Below are positions 25,275 through 35,129 of a stretch of 64,000 bases of DNA, piece by piece. Every line of letters begins with the position of its first letter. Position 1 is the stretch's first letter. The position numbers were made by a program, and so were the translations under genes. Where the stretch lies: assembly GCF_008831285.2 (NCBI RefSeq), contig NC_045143.1, positions 2,985,503-3,049,502 on the forward strand. The letters run 5' to 3'. Under the pieces are notes generated by a model that was given only the letters and a program-made list of their open reading frames with translations, was not told the origin of the DNA and searched no databases. Source of the DNA: Nymphaea colorata (taxonomy: Eukaryota; Streptophyta; Magnoliopsida; Nymphaeales; Nymphaeaceae).

Positions 25275-25626
25275 AGTGAGCTAACAATTTAGTGGTGACT
25301 TCTTCCTGTCATACAATGAAGAATGTGCTGGAAAAACACTAGCTTCAGCCTTCCAATGTAATAATCACAACAACTTTATCAATGAAATGCTGAAATTTCA
25401 ATCTTTGCAACAATTCAACTGGTAAAAGTTTATCAATCCTAAAAGTGTTTGCTCGCTCCTTTCTTAGGAAGGAAGGCAGCTAACTTTGACGGAAAAAGTG
25501 CTTTGTTTGAGCGCTTACTCATCCTTCTAAAGGTTGATTCCGAAAGAATCACTGTTGTCTTGGAAACTCACAATGGAAATCTCTTGCTACCAACCCAAAA
25601 CTCATTCAATCAAAAACCCACTCAAT
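25275..25626 (+). repeat. Left arm of a near-perfect long inverted repeat
   Basis: The 352-base arm pairs with 25812-26157 across a 185-base spacer. By eye the arms agree at roughly 95 percent of positions, the differences being single bases and 1-3-base indels. Landmarks are GTGAGCTAAC at the outer end, AAAGTGTTTGCTCGCT (about 25441), GTTTGAGCGCTTACTCATCC (about 25506) and AAAAACCCACTCAAT at the inner end. No reading frame spans the arm convincingly. Confidence 0.9.
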
Positions 25627-25811
25627 TTAATAGGAGTGGGTTTATAACACTTTTAGTGGGGTCTGAGTCGGCTCCCCATCGGGGCTCGCACTCCTAAGCA
25701 AAGAACGGGAGTTGTTCAAAAAGAGAGAGTGGGAAAGGCTAAAATCCAAAAAATAGAAAAAAGAAAAAAATAGAAAAAACAGCAAATAGTCCGGCAAAGA
25801 TTAATTCTTTG

Positions 25812-26157
25812 ATTGAGTGGGTTTTTGATTGAACGAGTTTTGAGTTGGCAGCAAGAAATTTCCATTGTGAGTTTCCAAGACAACAGTGATTCTTTCTGAA
25901 TCAACCTTTAGAAGGATGAGTAAGCGCTCAAACAAAGCACTTTTCCGTCAAAGTTAGATGCCTTCCTCCCTAAGAAAAGCGAGCAAACACTTTTAGGATT
26001 GATAAACTTTTACCAGTTGAATTGTTGCAAAGTTTGAAATTTCAGCATTTCATTAATAAAGTTGTGATTATTACATTGGAAGGCTGAAGCAAGTGTTTTT
26101 CCGGCACATTCTTCATTGTATGCCGGGAAGAAGTCACCACTAAACTGTTAGCTCACT
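25812..26157 (-). repeat. Right arm of a near-perfect long inverted repeat
   Basis: Reverse-complement partner of 25275-25626. The pairing stops one base beyond the GCTCAC outer end, and the flanks carry no evident target-site duplication. Transcription through the locus would give an RNA able to fold into about 350 paired bases, which is the architecture of endogenous hairpin-siRNA or young MIRNA precursor loci. No expression evidence is available here. Confidence 0.9.
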
Positions 26158-26159
26158 AT

Positions 26160-26614
26160 CCAGCTGGAAATATATTTCCGGAATGGACTTCAACCGTCGA
26201 AAATTCTTTTTTGTGTTTGTTGGAACTGAAAAATTTTGAAATTTTGAATTTTTTTTCCAAGTGAACAGTATTTTTCGAGGCCATCAAACGGCCCCTGATG
26301 GATTTAAGTGGAATTTTAGTGGAATTTTATTGCAAGCTTTGATTGGTCGAGGAGAAGCTAGGGGAGGTCCGTCTCGGGGAGGTCCGTCTTTGGTAGCCGA
26401 GCCGATGGTGGCACGACGCCGCTCTCACCAAGTCGCTTGCTTAACATGTTCCCAGTGAGAGAAGGGAGGGAGAGAGGGGGCTGAAATGGCGGGAGGAAAA
26501 GGAGGGAAGCAAAATAGGCGGTCCCTATGGCGCCATGTGAATGGCAGCCCACAGGAAAATCCTGAAGTGCCCACCAGTCGCCGGAAGTCAAAGAAGGGGA
26601 CTAGTTTAAAAACA
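26160..26614. other. No gene recognised
   Basis: GC-richer around 26340-26600, with a short GGGGAGGTCCGTCT-type repeat near 26361-26392. Open frames on both strands lack known domains. Confidence 0.3.
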
Positions 26615-26960
26615 TGGAGTGGGAAAGAAGGAGAATAAGAGATACACAATATTACGTGGTTCAATATTACTGCCTACATCCATGAGAAAAGAAGGACAAG
26701 CTTCATTATACTTCTCTGGTTTGCATGCCCTGTTGAATTACATTCACATCTTTATAAAGACAGGGGATGAGGATAGAAGTTGAGCCATCAAGAGATTCGC
26801 GATGGGATCACATCCTAACGAGGGAACCAACATGTGAAGGCAACTTTATCTATATCGAGAGAAACACAAGATGACATTCTATCTCATTAATCTCTCCTAT
26901 TTTCTTTCAACTATAAAAGATTTACCATGTGTTCCTCCTTCCATAATAAGAGAACAATCT
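26615..26960 (-). repeat. Copia 3' LTR (probable)
   Basis: On the minus strand, a purine-rich GAGAGGGAGA tract just downstream of the polyprotein stop looks like a polypurine tract. About 340 bases follow, with a CTTTATAAAG TATA-like box, ending ...CCACTCCA at 26615. The matching 5' LTR is not present, because the element is cut off at about 27850. Confidence 0.6.
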
Positions 26961-26985
26961 CCCTCTCAAGTTGGTGCACATATAT

Positions 26986-27850
26986 CTATTGTCCCAACTT
27001 GTGAATTATAGTTTGGTGTTTTTCCTTTGCCAAAACTTTGGTAAATATGTCGACCAATTGCTTGTCGGTTTTGACATGAAGTGTTTGAATGGTGCTATCT
27101 TGGATCTTCTCCCGTATGAAATGACAATCGACTTCTATATGCTTGGTTCGTTCGTGAAACACCGGATTAGCTCCAATGTAGATAGCTGCCATATTGTCAC
27201 ACATCAAGTTCATGGTTCTATTAGTATCAATATTCATATCCTTTAGTAAGGCTTTAATCCATATTAGTTTACAAGTGCATGCTACCATGGCTCTGTATTC
27301 AGCTTCTATGCTTGACCTGGCAACCACTAATTGTTTTTTACTCTTCCACACAAGATTACCTCCAACAAGGATGCAGTATCCAGAAGTTGATCTCCTATCA
27401 TATGGGTCACATGCCCAATCAACGTCACAATATCCAATGACATCTAATGTCTGATCTTGCTTCATTAAAACTCTTTTTCCGGGAGTTCCTTTAAGATACC
27501 GAATGATTCTATGAGCAGCATCGACGTGTGAAGACCTAGGCTTGTGCATGAATTGGCTTATAAGACTGACAGCATACATAATGTCTGGTCTGGTGACAAT
27601 AAGATAAATAAGTTTTCCAACAAGTTTTTGAAAACATTGGACATTCTCGACAACGTCGCCCTCATTAGTTTTCAATTTGCAATTCATTTCAAGAGGTGTG
27701 TCGGCGGCTTTTGCTCCAACATTACCTGTCTCCTTAAGTAGATCTAGAGTATATTTTCTCTAACATATGAAAATACACCTTTTCTGAGTGCGCAACTTCA
27801 GTCCCTAAGAAGTATCGCAAGACTCCTAGATCCTTGGTCTCAAACTGTTT
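26986..27850 (-). pseudogene. Ty1/copia polyprotein, RT end and RNase H
   Basis: An uninterrupted 233-codon frame (27687-26986) encodes the C-terminal end of a copia polyprotein. It has LIYLIVTRPDIMYAV, the RNase H entry WACDPYDRRSTSGYC, SSIEAEYRAM, and the terminal HIEVDCHFIREKI and DIFTK motifs. Upstream, a KDLGVLRYFLG motif continues in another frame to about 27850, with stops between. Gag, protease, integrase and the RT active site are missing. The break at 27850 coincides with the start of dispersed repeat P copy 2. Confidence 0.9.
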
Positions 27851-28655
27851 TCTTTTAAAAGAACAATCAAAGAACAAAACATCACAGAATGCACATCAAA
27901 CACCCGGCTAGTTTGAGTAAAGAATGTATTATTCTACTTTGGGTTTGGTCTTCACAAAGTAGTAAAGCTTCAAATGGGTTTCAGCAATGCATATTACTAA
28001 TACAATGCAAGGAACCCATTGGAGGTTCAATTTGCCTAAACAATTACAAAAAGTTCAATGAAAATTAAAGCAGCCAACAGCTGAAATGTTAGATCTTAGC
28101 TCAACAATAAGTCCAGTACTGTTACACAAGAAAGATGTTTGTACTTCGACTGCTTTATTGCCCATAGTCTACTTGACTTGCCTTTCATCTACAAGAAATG
28201 ACCAACTGCACACACACCATGTTTCATCAATTAACTGGGCCTTGCAATGGCCAGCTAAACCAATTAGTGTTGCCATAATCTGCTTATTCATCCATTTGAT
28301 CAGCACACAGACCAGGATGGACAACACTTCTGAACGGTTGAAATAATAACTTAACATGGTTATTATCTATTTCTATGGCTAGAACGACTCATTCATTGCA
28401 TCAATACAGGCCTTCAAACAATATTTGCACATTACTAACTTGAAAAGAAGTTCAGGAAGTTTCGCCTTTTTGTTGTAAAGGCAGAGAAGTTTTTTAAAGA
28501 TTTCGTGTCACTAAAAGTCCATTTGTTACATTCATCGTTTCTTGGCATCAATATAGTTTATGATTAAAATATATTTAGTTCACATTGAAAACGAATTTAT
28601 TTAAAATCATAAAAATAAGAAAAAATTCACGGCTCAGTATAATTAATCTAGTGGA
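27847..28655 (+). repeat. Dispersed repeat P, copy 2
   Basis: Partner of 2752-3590 in the same orientation. Its left edge meets the truncated copia element exactly, suggesting that P, or the event that placed it, removed the copia 5' part. Confidence 0.75.
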
Positions 28656-28935
28656 GTCAACTCGACCCATAGAGCAGGACCCAGGCCCGGTCAAGCTATT
28701 TCACGATGTTTTAATTCTGCTAACTGGTTATTGAATACCAGCTCACAACCTGCAGCTCAATTAGATTTTAATTCACAAGCTTAACCAACTTGACCTTAAG
28801 CTATGACACATCTAACAAAAGCTCCAACTGGGCTGACCTTGTAAAGTTTTTACTCGATTTGGAGCGAGCTTGAGCCAAGCAATATGTGACTCGTGTTGAG
28901 CTCGACTCGGCTAAATAGACAGCCCTAGTCAAGAC
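28640..28935. mobile_element. hAT-MITE-like fragment
   Basis: The right edge GAGCTCGACTCGGCTAAATAG ... ACAGCCCTA (partly shown) resembles the GGGCTGT ends common in plant hAT MITEs, and CCCGGTCAAGC/GCTTGAGC-type motifs recur inside. The left end is undefined. Confidence 0.35.
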
Positions 28936-29333
28936 TATTTTAAGAACCAATTTGAAAAAGAACGAAAGTCTTAGACGACGTTATTTGAGGAGTATTAATA
29001 TCGGAGGTCTTGAAGTGTAGCTCCTCATTGATCCATGCCGTCCACATCAAATTTCCTTTCAACGAAAACCAGAGGCTACCTGATCAACTCCTTTTACTAT
29101 GGTATTTGTTTATTCTTTTTAGACAGGTAAGCGTCTTTTTTTTTTTAAAGGACAAGCTGTCCGTGGTACCAGCTGCAAATTTCATATCTCCTGAAGCTTT
29201 CTTTATCAAGAATATTTTTTTATTCTCCAAATTTTAAGTCCAAAGTAGTCTTAAAGATTTCAGCAATTGCATATCATCCTTTTATTATGATCTTTTAGTA
29301 AAATACTCAATGTTCTCTTCTCCTTATATTAAA

Positions 29334-29336
<3 letters not shown>

Positions 29337-29417
<81 letters not shown>
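29337..29417. repeat. Long (AT)n microsatellite
   Basis: About 81 bases of uninterrupted AT dinucleotides. Translations through it give Tyr-Ile runs, which are not genes. Confidence 0.97.
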
Positions 29418-29420
<3 letters not shown>

Positions 29421-29564
29421 ACAGAAAATGACACGGTGGTCGGAAATATGTTGTGGATCATTCGATCCGCGAGGCCCACATAGTTAAGGAACCATTTGTT
29501 ATTTGACAGGTAATCCAATTCTTTATTTTCTTGCAACGCCAGGGTAAGCCGCTTCTCCCCTTAT

Positions 29565-29935
29565 AATTGCACGTTACAGTTGTCAATGAATTAGATTTGA
29601 ATTGGATAATACCAATAACTGTATCCGTCTTTTCAGATGTTAACAAATTTGGAGTCAAATACAAACAAAGAAAAGTCATGTCCAAGCTCAATTCGAAATC
29701 CAATTCCTCAATCCAAATCCGATTTTTACATTCATATCAGAATTCAAAATCTAAATTTGATCGACTTATTTTGCAAATGTAAGAGCAATGGATAAGTAAA
29801 TTGATCCAATATGTATGTATATCTAGATCTGAGTGCAATCCCATTTCTTAATTGGACGTTAATTTGTTCCTTATATCCTATTTTCCAAATCGTTCTGTCA
29901 GGTATCCAATCCGAATTAAATATATTGACATCCCT
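29565..29935 (+). mobile_element. Degenerate GATGTCAA-family hAT MITE
   Basis: The right end ATATATTGACATCCCTA matches the complete element at 30482-30871. The left side has TTGTCAATGAATTAGATTTG, a decayed version of the family terminus. The interior repeats TCCAAATCC/GAATTGG-type words. The target-site duplication is not clear. Confidence 0.55.
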
Positions 29936-30481
29936 ATTTGCCTAGGCAGTGCAAGATGGTATAAGTTAGGCCAACTCATTCACGCGTGCATCTTTCTGTA
30001 TGGCCATTGAGTTCTTTGATGAAAGGAGGAAGATACCCGTTGGAAAGCACATGTTTGAAGAGTTACTTTTGAAACAGTAAAATGAAAATGAGAACACATT
30101 TGTAAATGCTACAGCACAGGCATAATATGGATAAATTATAAACAGATAGTTAACTTTTGGGCAAATACTTTTTGTTGAATAATAAATCACTGCTCAATTA
30201 TAGGTGGCGTTTGAATGGCAAAGTAAGAAAAATGGTTTTTGTGAAAATTAGCTTTCTTTAACAATTGCTCGGTTAAATCTGTTGTCCCGAAAATCTGTTT
30301 GGTGTTTGGGTAACAGAACCAAAACACATTTTTTTTTGTGAATAACCTATTTAAAGGATTTTTTTTTTTTTGTCAAAAACGAGTTTTGGCAAAACTCTTT
30401 TTTTTTTTAATCATCTAAGTATTTATGAAATGGTTCTTTGGAAGCAAAATCACTTTTTACAGTGTCATCTTAAATGCCCGT

Positions 30482-30871
30482 TAGGAATGTCAACGGATCG
30501 GATTCGGATCGGATACATCTTCAACCATATCCCTTTTTTCGAATATTCATATATTCGGATTCGGATTCAGATTCGAATTCGGATAAAACAAAGTCATATC
30601 CGAATCCGAAATCTGATTTTACAATCCGAATTTGATCCGAATCCGAATCCGAATTTTGAACCGGATTTTGCCATTTTTCAAGTATTAGATAGAGGATATT
30701 TGTCTAAAACTGAATCCGATCTGAATCCGTATCCGAATCCGATCGGATGTCATTTATTAAATCCGAATCCGATCCGATTTCTTAATCGGATATTAAATTT
30801 TTATCCATATCCGTTTTTTCGGATCGGATCGGTCGAATATCCGATTCAAATCGGATATATTGACATCCCTA
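30482..30871 (+). mobile_element. Complete hAT-type MITE with 8-bp target duplication
   Basis: The element is 390 bases, from TAGGAATGTCAACGGATCGG to ATATATTGACATCCCTA, flanked on both sides by the identical octamer ATGCCCGT (30474-30481 and 30872-30879). Eight-base duplications with TA(G)GG-type termini are the hAT signature. The interior is built of CGGATTCGGAT / ATCCGAATCCG words in both orientations. The open frame across it reflects these repeats, and no transposase is encoded. Confidence 0.88.
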
Positions 30872-31089
30872 ATGCCCGTACTCATCCTTTGGGAAAAATT
30901 ATACGCTTGCAGTCACCATGATCAGTGAAACTGTGGTTACATTGAAGTCTAGTTGTTAATTTCTTGAACTTATCCATCTCTCCCACTGAAAAGGAGTTAT
31001 GAACTTGCAAAACTTGCAAAAATAGTAAAGGGAATAACATAGGTGGTCAAGCTGCTGCCCATGAAACCATGTCTCATCAGCCATGCAGT

Positions 31090-31281
31090 GAGGGGCGGAG
31101 CCAAGGTAGGATTCACATGAGCTCTGCCCCCATCTCAATTTTTTATTAATTTATATGTAAATTTTAAAAAATTTCAACTGTATTAAAATTTTGGAAAATG
31201 ATATGCATTAGTTAAAATTTAGAAATTTTAATTTGGCCCACCTCATGAGAAAAATTTTAAAAAATGTTGGCTCCGCCTTTA
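31090..31281 (+). mobile_element. hAT MITE of the GGGGCGGAGCC family, copy 1
   Basis: 192 bases with inverted ends GAGGGGCGGAGCCAAGG and TTGGCTCCGCCTTTA, flanked by CATGCAGT (31082-31089) and CATGTAGT (31282-31289), which match at 7 of 8 bases. Length and termini match two further copies at 36826-37015 and 37184-37376. Confidence 0.75.
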
Positions 31282-31289
31282 CATGTAGT

Positions 31290-32415
31290 AAGTTGGATGT
31301 CATGCATGTTCAGGGCTAGAATTAGGAATGTTTCATTATACCGAATTATAGTTTCAAAGTTTTAACCACGGTTGAAATATAATTTTTTAAATCTTTCTAT
31401 ATATTAAAATAAAATTTTTAAATTTTACATGTAAAATTTTGAACTTTTATAAATCTGAGTTGGGGTCATGACCTCTGCCAGCTCCTGCTTCCACCCCTGT
31501 GCATAGGGTAATTTATTTACATGGAAACTGTTTGAGTTGACATTTTTTGTCACAATAATAAGCCGACAAACTGAATTTGATAGCTTTTAAGCAATTTTAA
31601 TTGTCCGTTTTAAGAAGGTTTTGTTGGCACAAAAATATTTTGCCGAAAACATTTTTTCTTGCTTAGCACAGTAACACTTTTCTGACAAATAGTCAGACCT
31701 TTTCTTCTCACTTTCTTTTTAAATTTGAAAATGCAAAAGAAAGTGAAATTTTGCCGGAGAATACTCCGCCATGTACGCACAGTGAAGTTTCACCTTTACA
31801 ATTTACATCCTGAAATCTCTTTCGAGTTATCTAATTCATGAACAGAAAAGAAAACTTAGCATGTTAACGCCTTAATTTCCTGTTACCTTTTTTCTTTAAA
31901 ACAACAATGTTCCAGCTGATAGAACCAACCGCATTCATCTATGATCTATCATTTTTGAAAAGCATAACATCAATTTTTAGGACAAAAGATGTTTTTTGTC
32001 CTAAAAGGGAAAAAATAGATGGAGGAAAAAGACACGGAGGAGAGATCAAAGAACTTAAGACAGTGCCGCACAGACATCGTTCGGGCAAACCATGTTCTGC
32101 CTCTTTCTTTTCTTGTTTAACACACTGAAATGCATTTTTAGGAAACCATTTTATAAACATTAAGAAATTTATGTGCAATAAACAATGAAAAGAATTTGAA
32201 GAATGATGATATGGTCCTCTGTAATCATCAAATCCGTGAAAAATATAACTGAAAGTCTTCAATCTTTGTTCTTATAAATGACTATTGTTTTGGATTACAC
32301 TACCTTAGACCCCAATAATCTTGGCCTTTGCAACCCCTGCAGAACTTTTTTTCATAAGTCTGAATCGCTGTTTATCTTTTCATTAGAACGACCGCTAGCT
32401 ACTTGTCTATTTTAA
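31290..32415. other. No gene recognised
   Basis: Contains a further decayed GGGGYGGAGC-type end near 31485-31499 (CTTCCACCCCT). The rest is AT-rich with no supported gene. Confidence 0.35.
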
Positions 32416-32417
32416 AA

Positions 32418-32512
32418 TGTCTGGTTGGGTTGGTGCAGTGCTCTAGGTAAGAGCTGGTAGATAGGAGGTCAGTTTCTGTTTCAAATCTAAGATCATATTC
32501 TTAAAAAAAAAG
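32418..32512 (+). mobile_element. Probable tRNA-derived SINE
   Basis: The string GGTTGGTGCAGTGCTC ... GGTAAGAGCTGG resembles a pol III box A region, and GGTCAGTTTCTGTTTCAAATC about 40 bases on resembles a box B. An A-rich tail with nine consecutive A residues follows. That order is typical of plant SINEs. It is not a real tRNA, because the acceptor stem and anticodon arm do not fold. Target-site duplication not resolved. Confidence 0.45.
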
Positions 32513-32574
32513 ACATATATATGCAAGTTGAAACATTATGCCAAGGCACCGAAAGCATGTGTATATAAGCCTTG

Positions 32575-32800
32575 GTATCAGACCGTTTTGAACCGACACT
32601 TAAAACCTGAGCCCGACTCGGGCCCTGCCTACCCCGATTAATTGTAATAAAAATATAAAATAATGTATAAATATAATTAATTGTAATAAAAATATTATTT
32701 TATATTTAATTAATAAAAATATATATTTAAAAATGTTATTGGGTCCAACCGTACTGGGTAACCGGTACCCCGGTGCCCATGCCCAGGCTTATGTGAATAC
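32575..32800. repeat. AT-rich core between GC-rich ends, MITE-like
   Basis: GACTCGGGCCCTGCCTACCCCG on the left (partly shown) and CCCGGTGCCCATGCCCAGG on the right enclose a very AT-rich core. TTAATTGTAATAAAAATAT occurs twice in that core (about 32639 and 32678). A non-autonomous DNA element is likely but its ends are undefined. Confidence 0.35.
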
Positions 32801-32804
32801 CATA

Positions 32805-34140
32805 AAGGGATGGAGAAAAACGTGGGGGTTTATTGAGGGGTAGCATGAAATACTTCTCTTGTTCACCCAATCTACTTGTTAATTTTAAAGAAAAATGAGA
32901 AACATAAATGTAACTAAAGAATCCACTAAGGTCGTAGGTGATCTTAATTAATTAGCCTGAAGTCTCAGCTAGCTACTTCATATATTCTTGAGAAACTGTG
33001 GTATCTGTGAATGTAGTTCGGAAACGTGGGGTTAGGTTTTGATCCGAAGGGACAAGATTTAGACTCAGTGAAATTCTTTAATGGAACTCCATTCATTAAT
33101 GGCATTTAATTCCTCTGAGGTGTAAGGGGCTTGGATTTGGGTTGGGTCCATTTTTTACTAGATTCAATTTAATTGGACATATGCCTTGAGATTTGGATCT
33201 GAACTCAGATCCAGACCCGTACGTAGCCTATATATTTTCAAAACCAGATTTGGTCTGAGCAGCATAAGATCCAACAATTGCAATAAGCTGTACCGGTGAT
33301 AGTGATGGTGAGGCTTTCGGCACTAGACTTTTGGAGAAACAATGGGTATATCATTCTAAACCCAAATAAATTTTATTTTTAATTCAAATATTTCATAACT
33401 TTTCCTTTTTCCCAATTTTTGCATGCAAAAGCAACGACTGAACAAGGTACATGATGGCTGGACCATTATAAGAAGCTCAGTTTATGAGAAATTAACTTGA
33501 ATTTAGAATTTTAACATATGAAGATGAGTATAATATTAATCAGCCCAAATTAATTTTATTTTCAAGTGATCGAATTGAAAGATGCCGTTTTCTTTTTTTG
33601 GGTTTACACCCGAATGCCATTGCTGCGGTATCGATTGAGTTGCACTATCGTTTGCCTCGTAAGTAAATATCATGTGGCCGGCTTTAATTTTCGAGTAAAA
33701 AAGCACGCACACATACACAAGGAAATACGCTGCCAACGAACGAAAAAGGTAACATTCAAACCCATATTAAAAAACAGTATGAAATGTTCACACTGAATTT
33801 GATCTGAATATGTTTCGTAGCACCAAATGTGCAAGTCAGCACAGGGGAATAAGAAGGACTTTATCCCTCAAAAGATTTATTTTTGATAAAACATGATGGA
33901 ACAGACATTGTTTCTTTCTTGCTGCAACCGGGAGATACAATCTACTCTGAGTATATCTATCTCGTAGATTTACATTCCATACTTTTCAACTACTTATCTT
34001 TACTAACAGAATTCACAATCTAAGATAAAATCATATAATTGCAACATATCTACAAGGCACGATTAGGATCTCTTCACTCCGGTTGTTATTCAGAGTGCCA
34101 TCAATTAATCCTATCTTATTCTTAGCCGATAGAGCCATCA
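32805..34140. other. No gene recognised
   Basis: AT-rich intergenic sequence with short frames lacking domains. Confidence 0.4.
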
Positions 34141-34164
34141 TCATATTCATGGCTCTACTTCACT

Positions 34165-34711
34165 GGTCGGCTCGAACTCGGCTCGCCTTCTATATTGCAC
34201 AACTCGAGCTCGGCTCAAGCTCGAATCTAGTTACATAATGTTAACTCGAGTTCGGCTCGATCAAGTGTGTCAAAGCTCGAACTCGAACTTGTTTAACTCA
34301 TTTAAAGCCTATTGTTTACTGGTGTGTTGCAGTATGGCTATGGCAAACGATGGCAGCGAGGGTGCTGCTGCTATGAAAGAGTTGACAGCAGAGCATGCAA
34401 GTTTAAGTATGGCGTGATCGGCACTGGGGGTGAACACGAGCTGAGTCGAGCACGAGCTTGGTCGGCTCGAACTCAGCTCGCCTTCTATATTGCACAACTC
34501 GAGCTCGGCTCAAGCTCGACTCTAGTTACATAATGTTCACTCGAGTTCGGCTCGATCAAGCATGTCAAAGCTCGAACTCGAACTTGTTTAACTCGTTTAA
34601 AGCCTATTGTTTACTGGTGTGTTGCAGTATGGCTATGGCAAACGATGGCAGCGAGGGTGCTGCTGCTATGAAAGAGTTGACATCAGAGGATCTGCAGAAA
34701 AAGAGGCATCA
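34165..34711 (+). repeat. 295-bp tandem duplication at the hAT left end
   Basis: Two copies with period 295 (34165-34459 and 34460-34711). Each has the GCTCGAACTCG-rich block, then TTGCAG directly followed by ATGGCTATGGCAAACGATGG. They diverge after GTTGACAKCAGAG. The copies differ at only a handful of bases. Confidence 0.85.
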
Positions 34712-34778
34712 GATGAGATATTGGGATTTCAAAGAATCCTATTTGGATTTTAAGTTTTGGGTTTTCAAAGAACCCTAG
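34626..34778 (+). pseudogene. Gene-start-like fragment inside the hAT element
   Basis: A frame beginning MAMANDGSEGAAAMKELTSE continues about 47 codons to a stop and is preceded by TTGCAG, which reads like a splice acceptor. The same start occurs in the preceding tandem copy (about 34332). The composition looks like real coding DNA rather than transposon filler. This suggests captured host sequence, but I do not recognise the source gene. Confidence 0.35.
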
Positions 34779-34779
34779 C

Positions 34780-35129
34780 TCATGTTCAGCGCTGAATGAA
34801 GGTTTCAGATGAGGGTTTGAAGAACCTGAAGGCCCCCGTTCTAGCACCAGCCTTTGCTGAGCGAGGTTTCTGATTGATCTGAAACCCCTTGCTCAGTGAG
34901 GGTTTCATATTGATCTGAAACCCCTTTCTGAAACCCCCTCGCTCCAGCACCACCCTTGCTGCGAGCGAGGGTGTTTTGAAACCCTCACTTGTTAGAGCAA
35001 GGGCTTTGAAAAAAGAAACCCTTGCTCCAGCGAGAGGGCTTCAGATTCTGAAGCTCCAGCGAACGAGGGTTTGTGTTTTGAAACCCACGCTTGTTGGAAC
35101 AAGGGATTTAAGAAACCCTCGCCCCAGCG
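34780..35129 (+). repeat. Degenerate repeats of a GAAACCCTCGCTC word in both orientations
   Basis: GAAACCC-, GAGGGTTT- and GCTCCAGC-type words alternate about every 30-40 bases (for example 34881, 34905, 34930, 34976, 35018 and 35079). Because both orientations occur, the stretch can fold on itself. It lies between the duplicated left end and the inner hAT relic. Confidence 0.55.

Noticed and set aside
29324-29536. Open frames encoding long Tyr-Ile runs (also at 12398-12697, 49016-49259 and 54691-54920)
   Set aside because: They are translations of AT microsatellites, open in several frames and on both strands.
30370-30921. 183-codon frame across the hAT MITE
   Set aside because: Its apparent coding content is the CGGATTCGGAT repeat read in frame. 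The element's ends and target duplication explain the region.
32418-32490. tRNA gene
   Set aside because: Only the pol III promoter-like boxes are present; the cloverleaf arms do not form and an A-rich tail follows.
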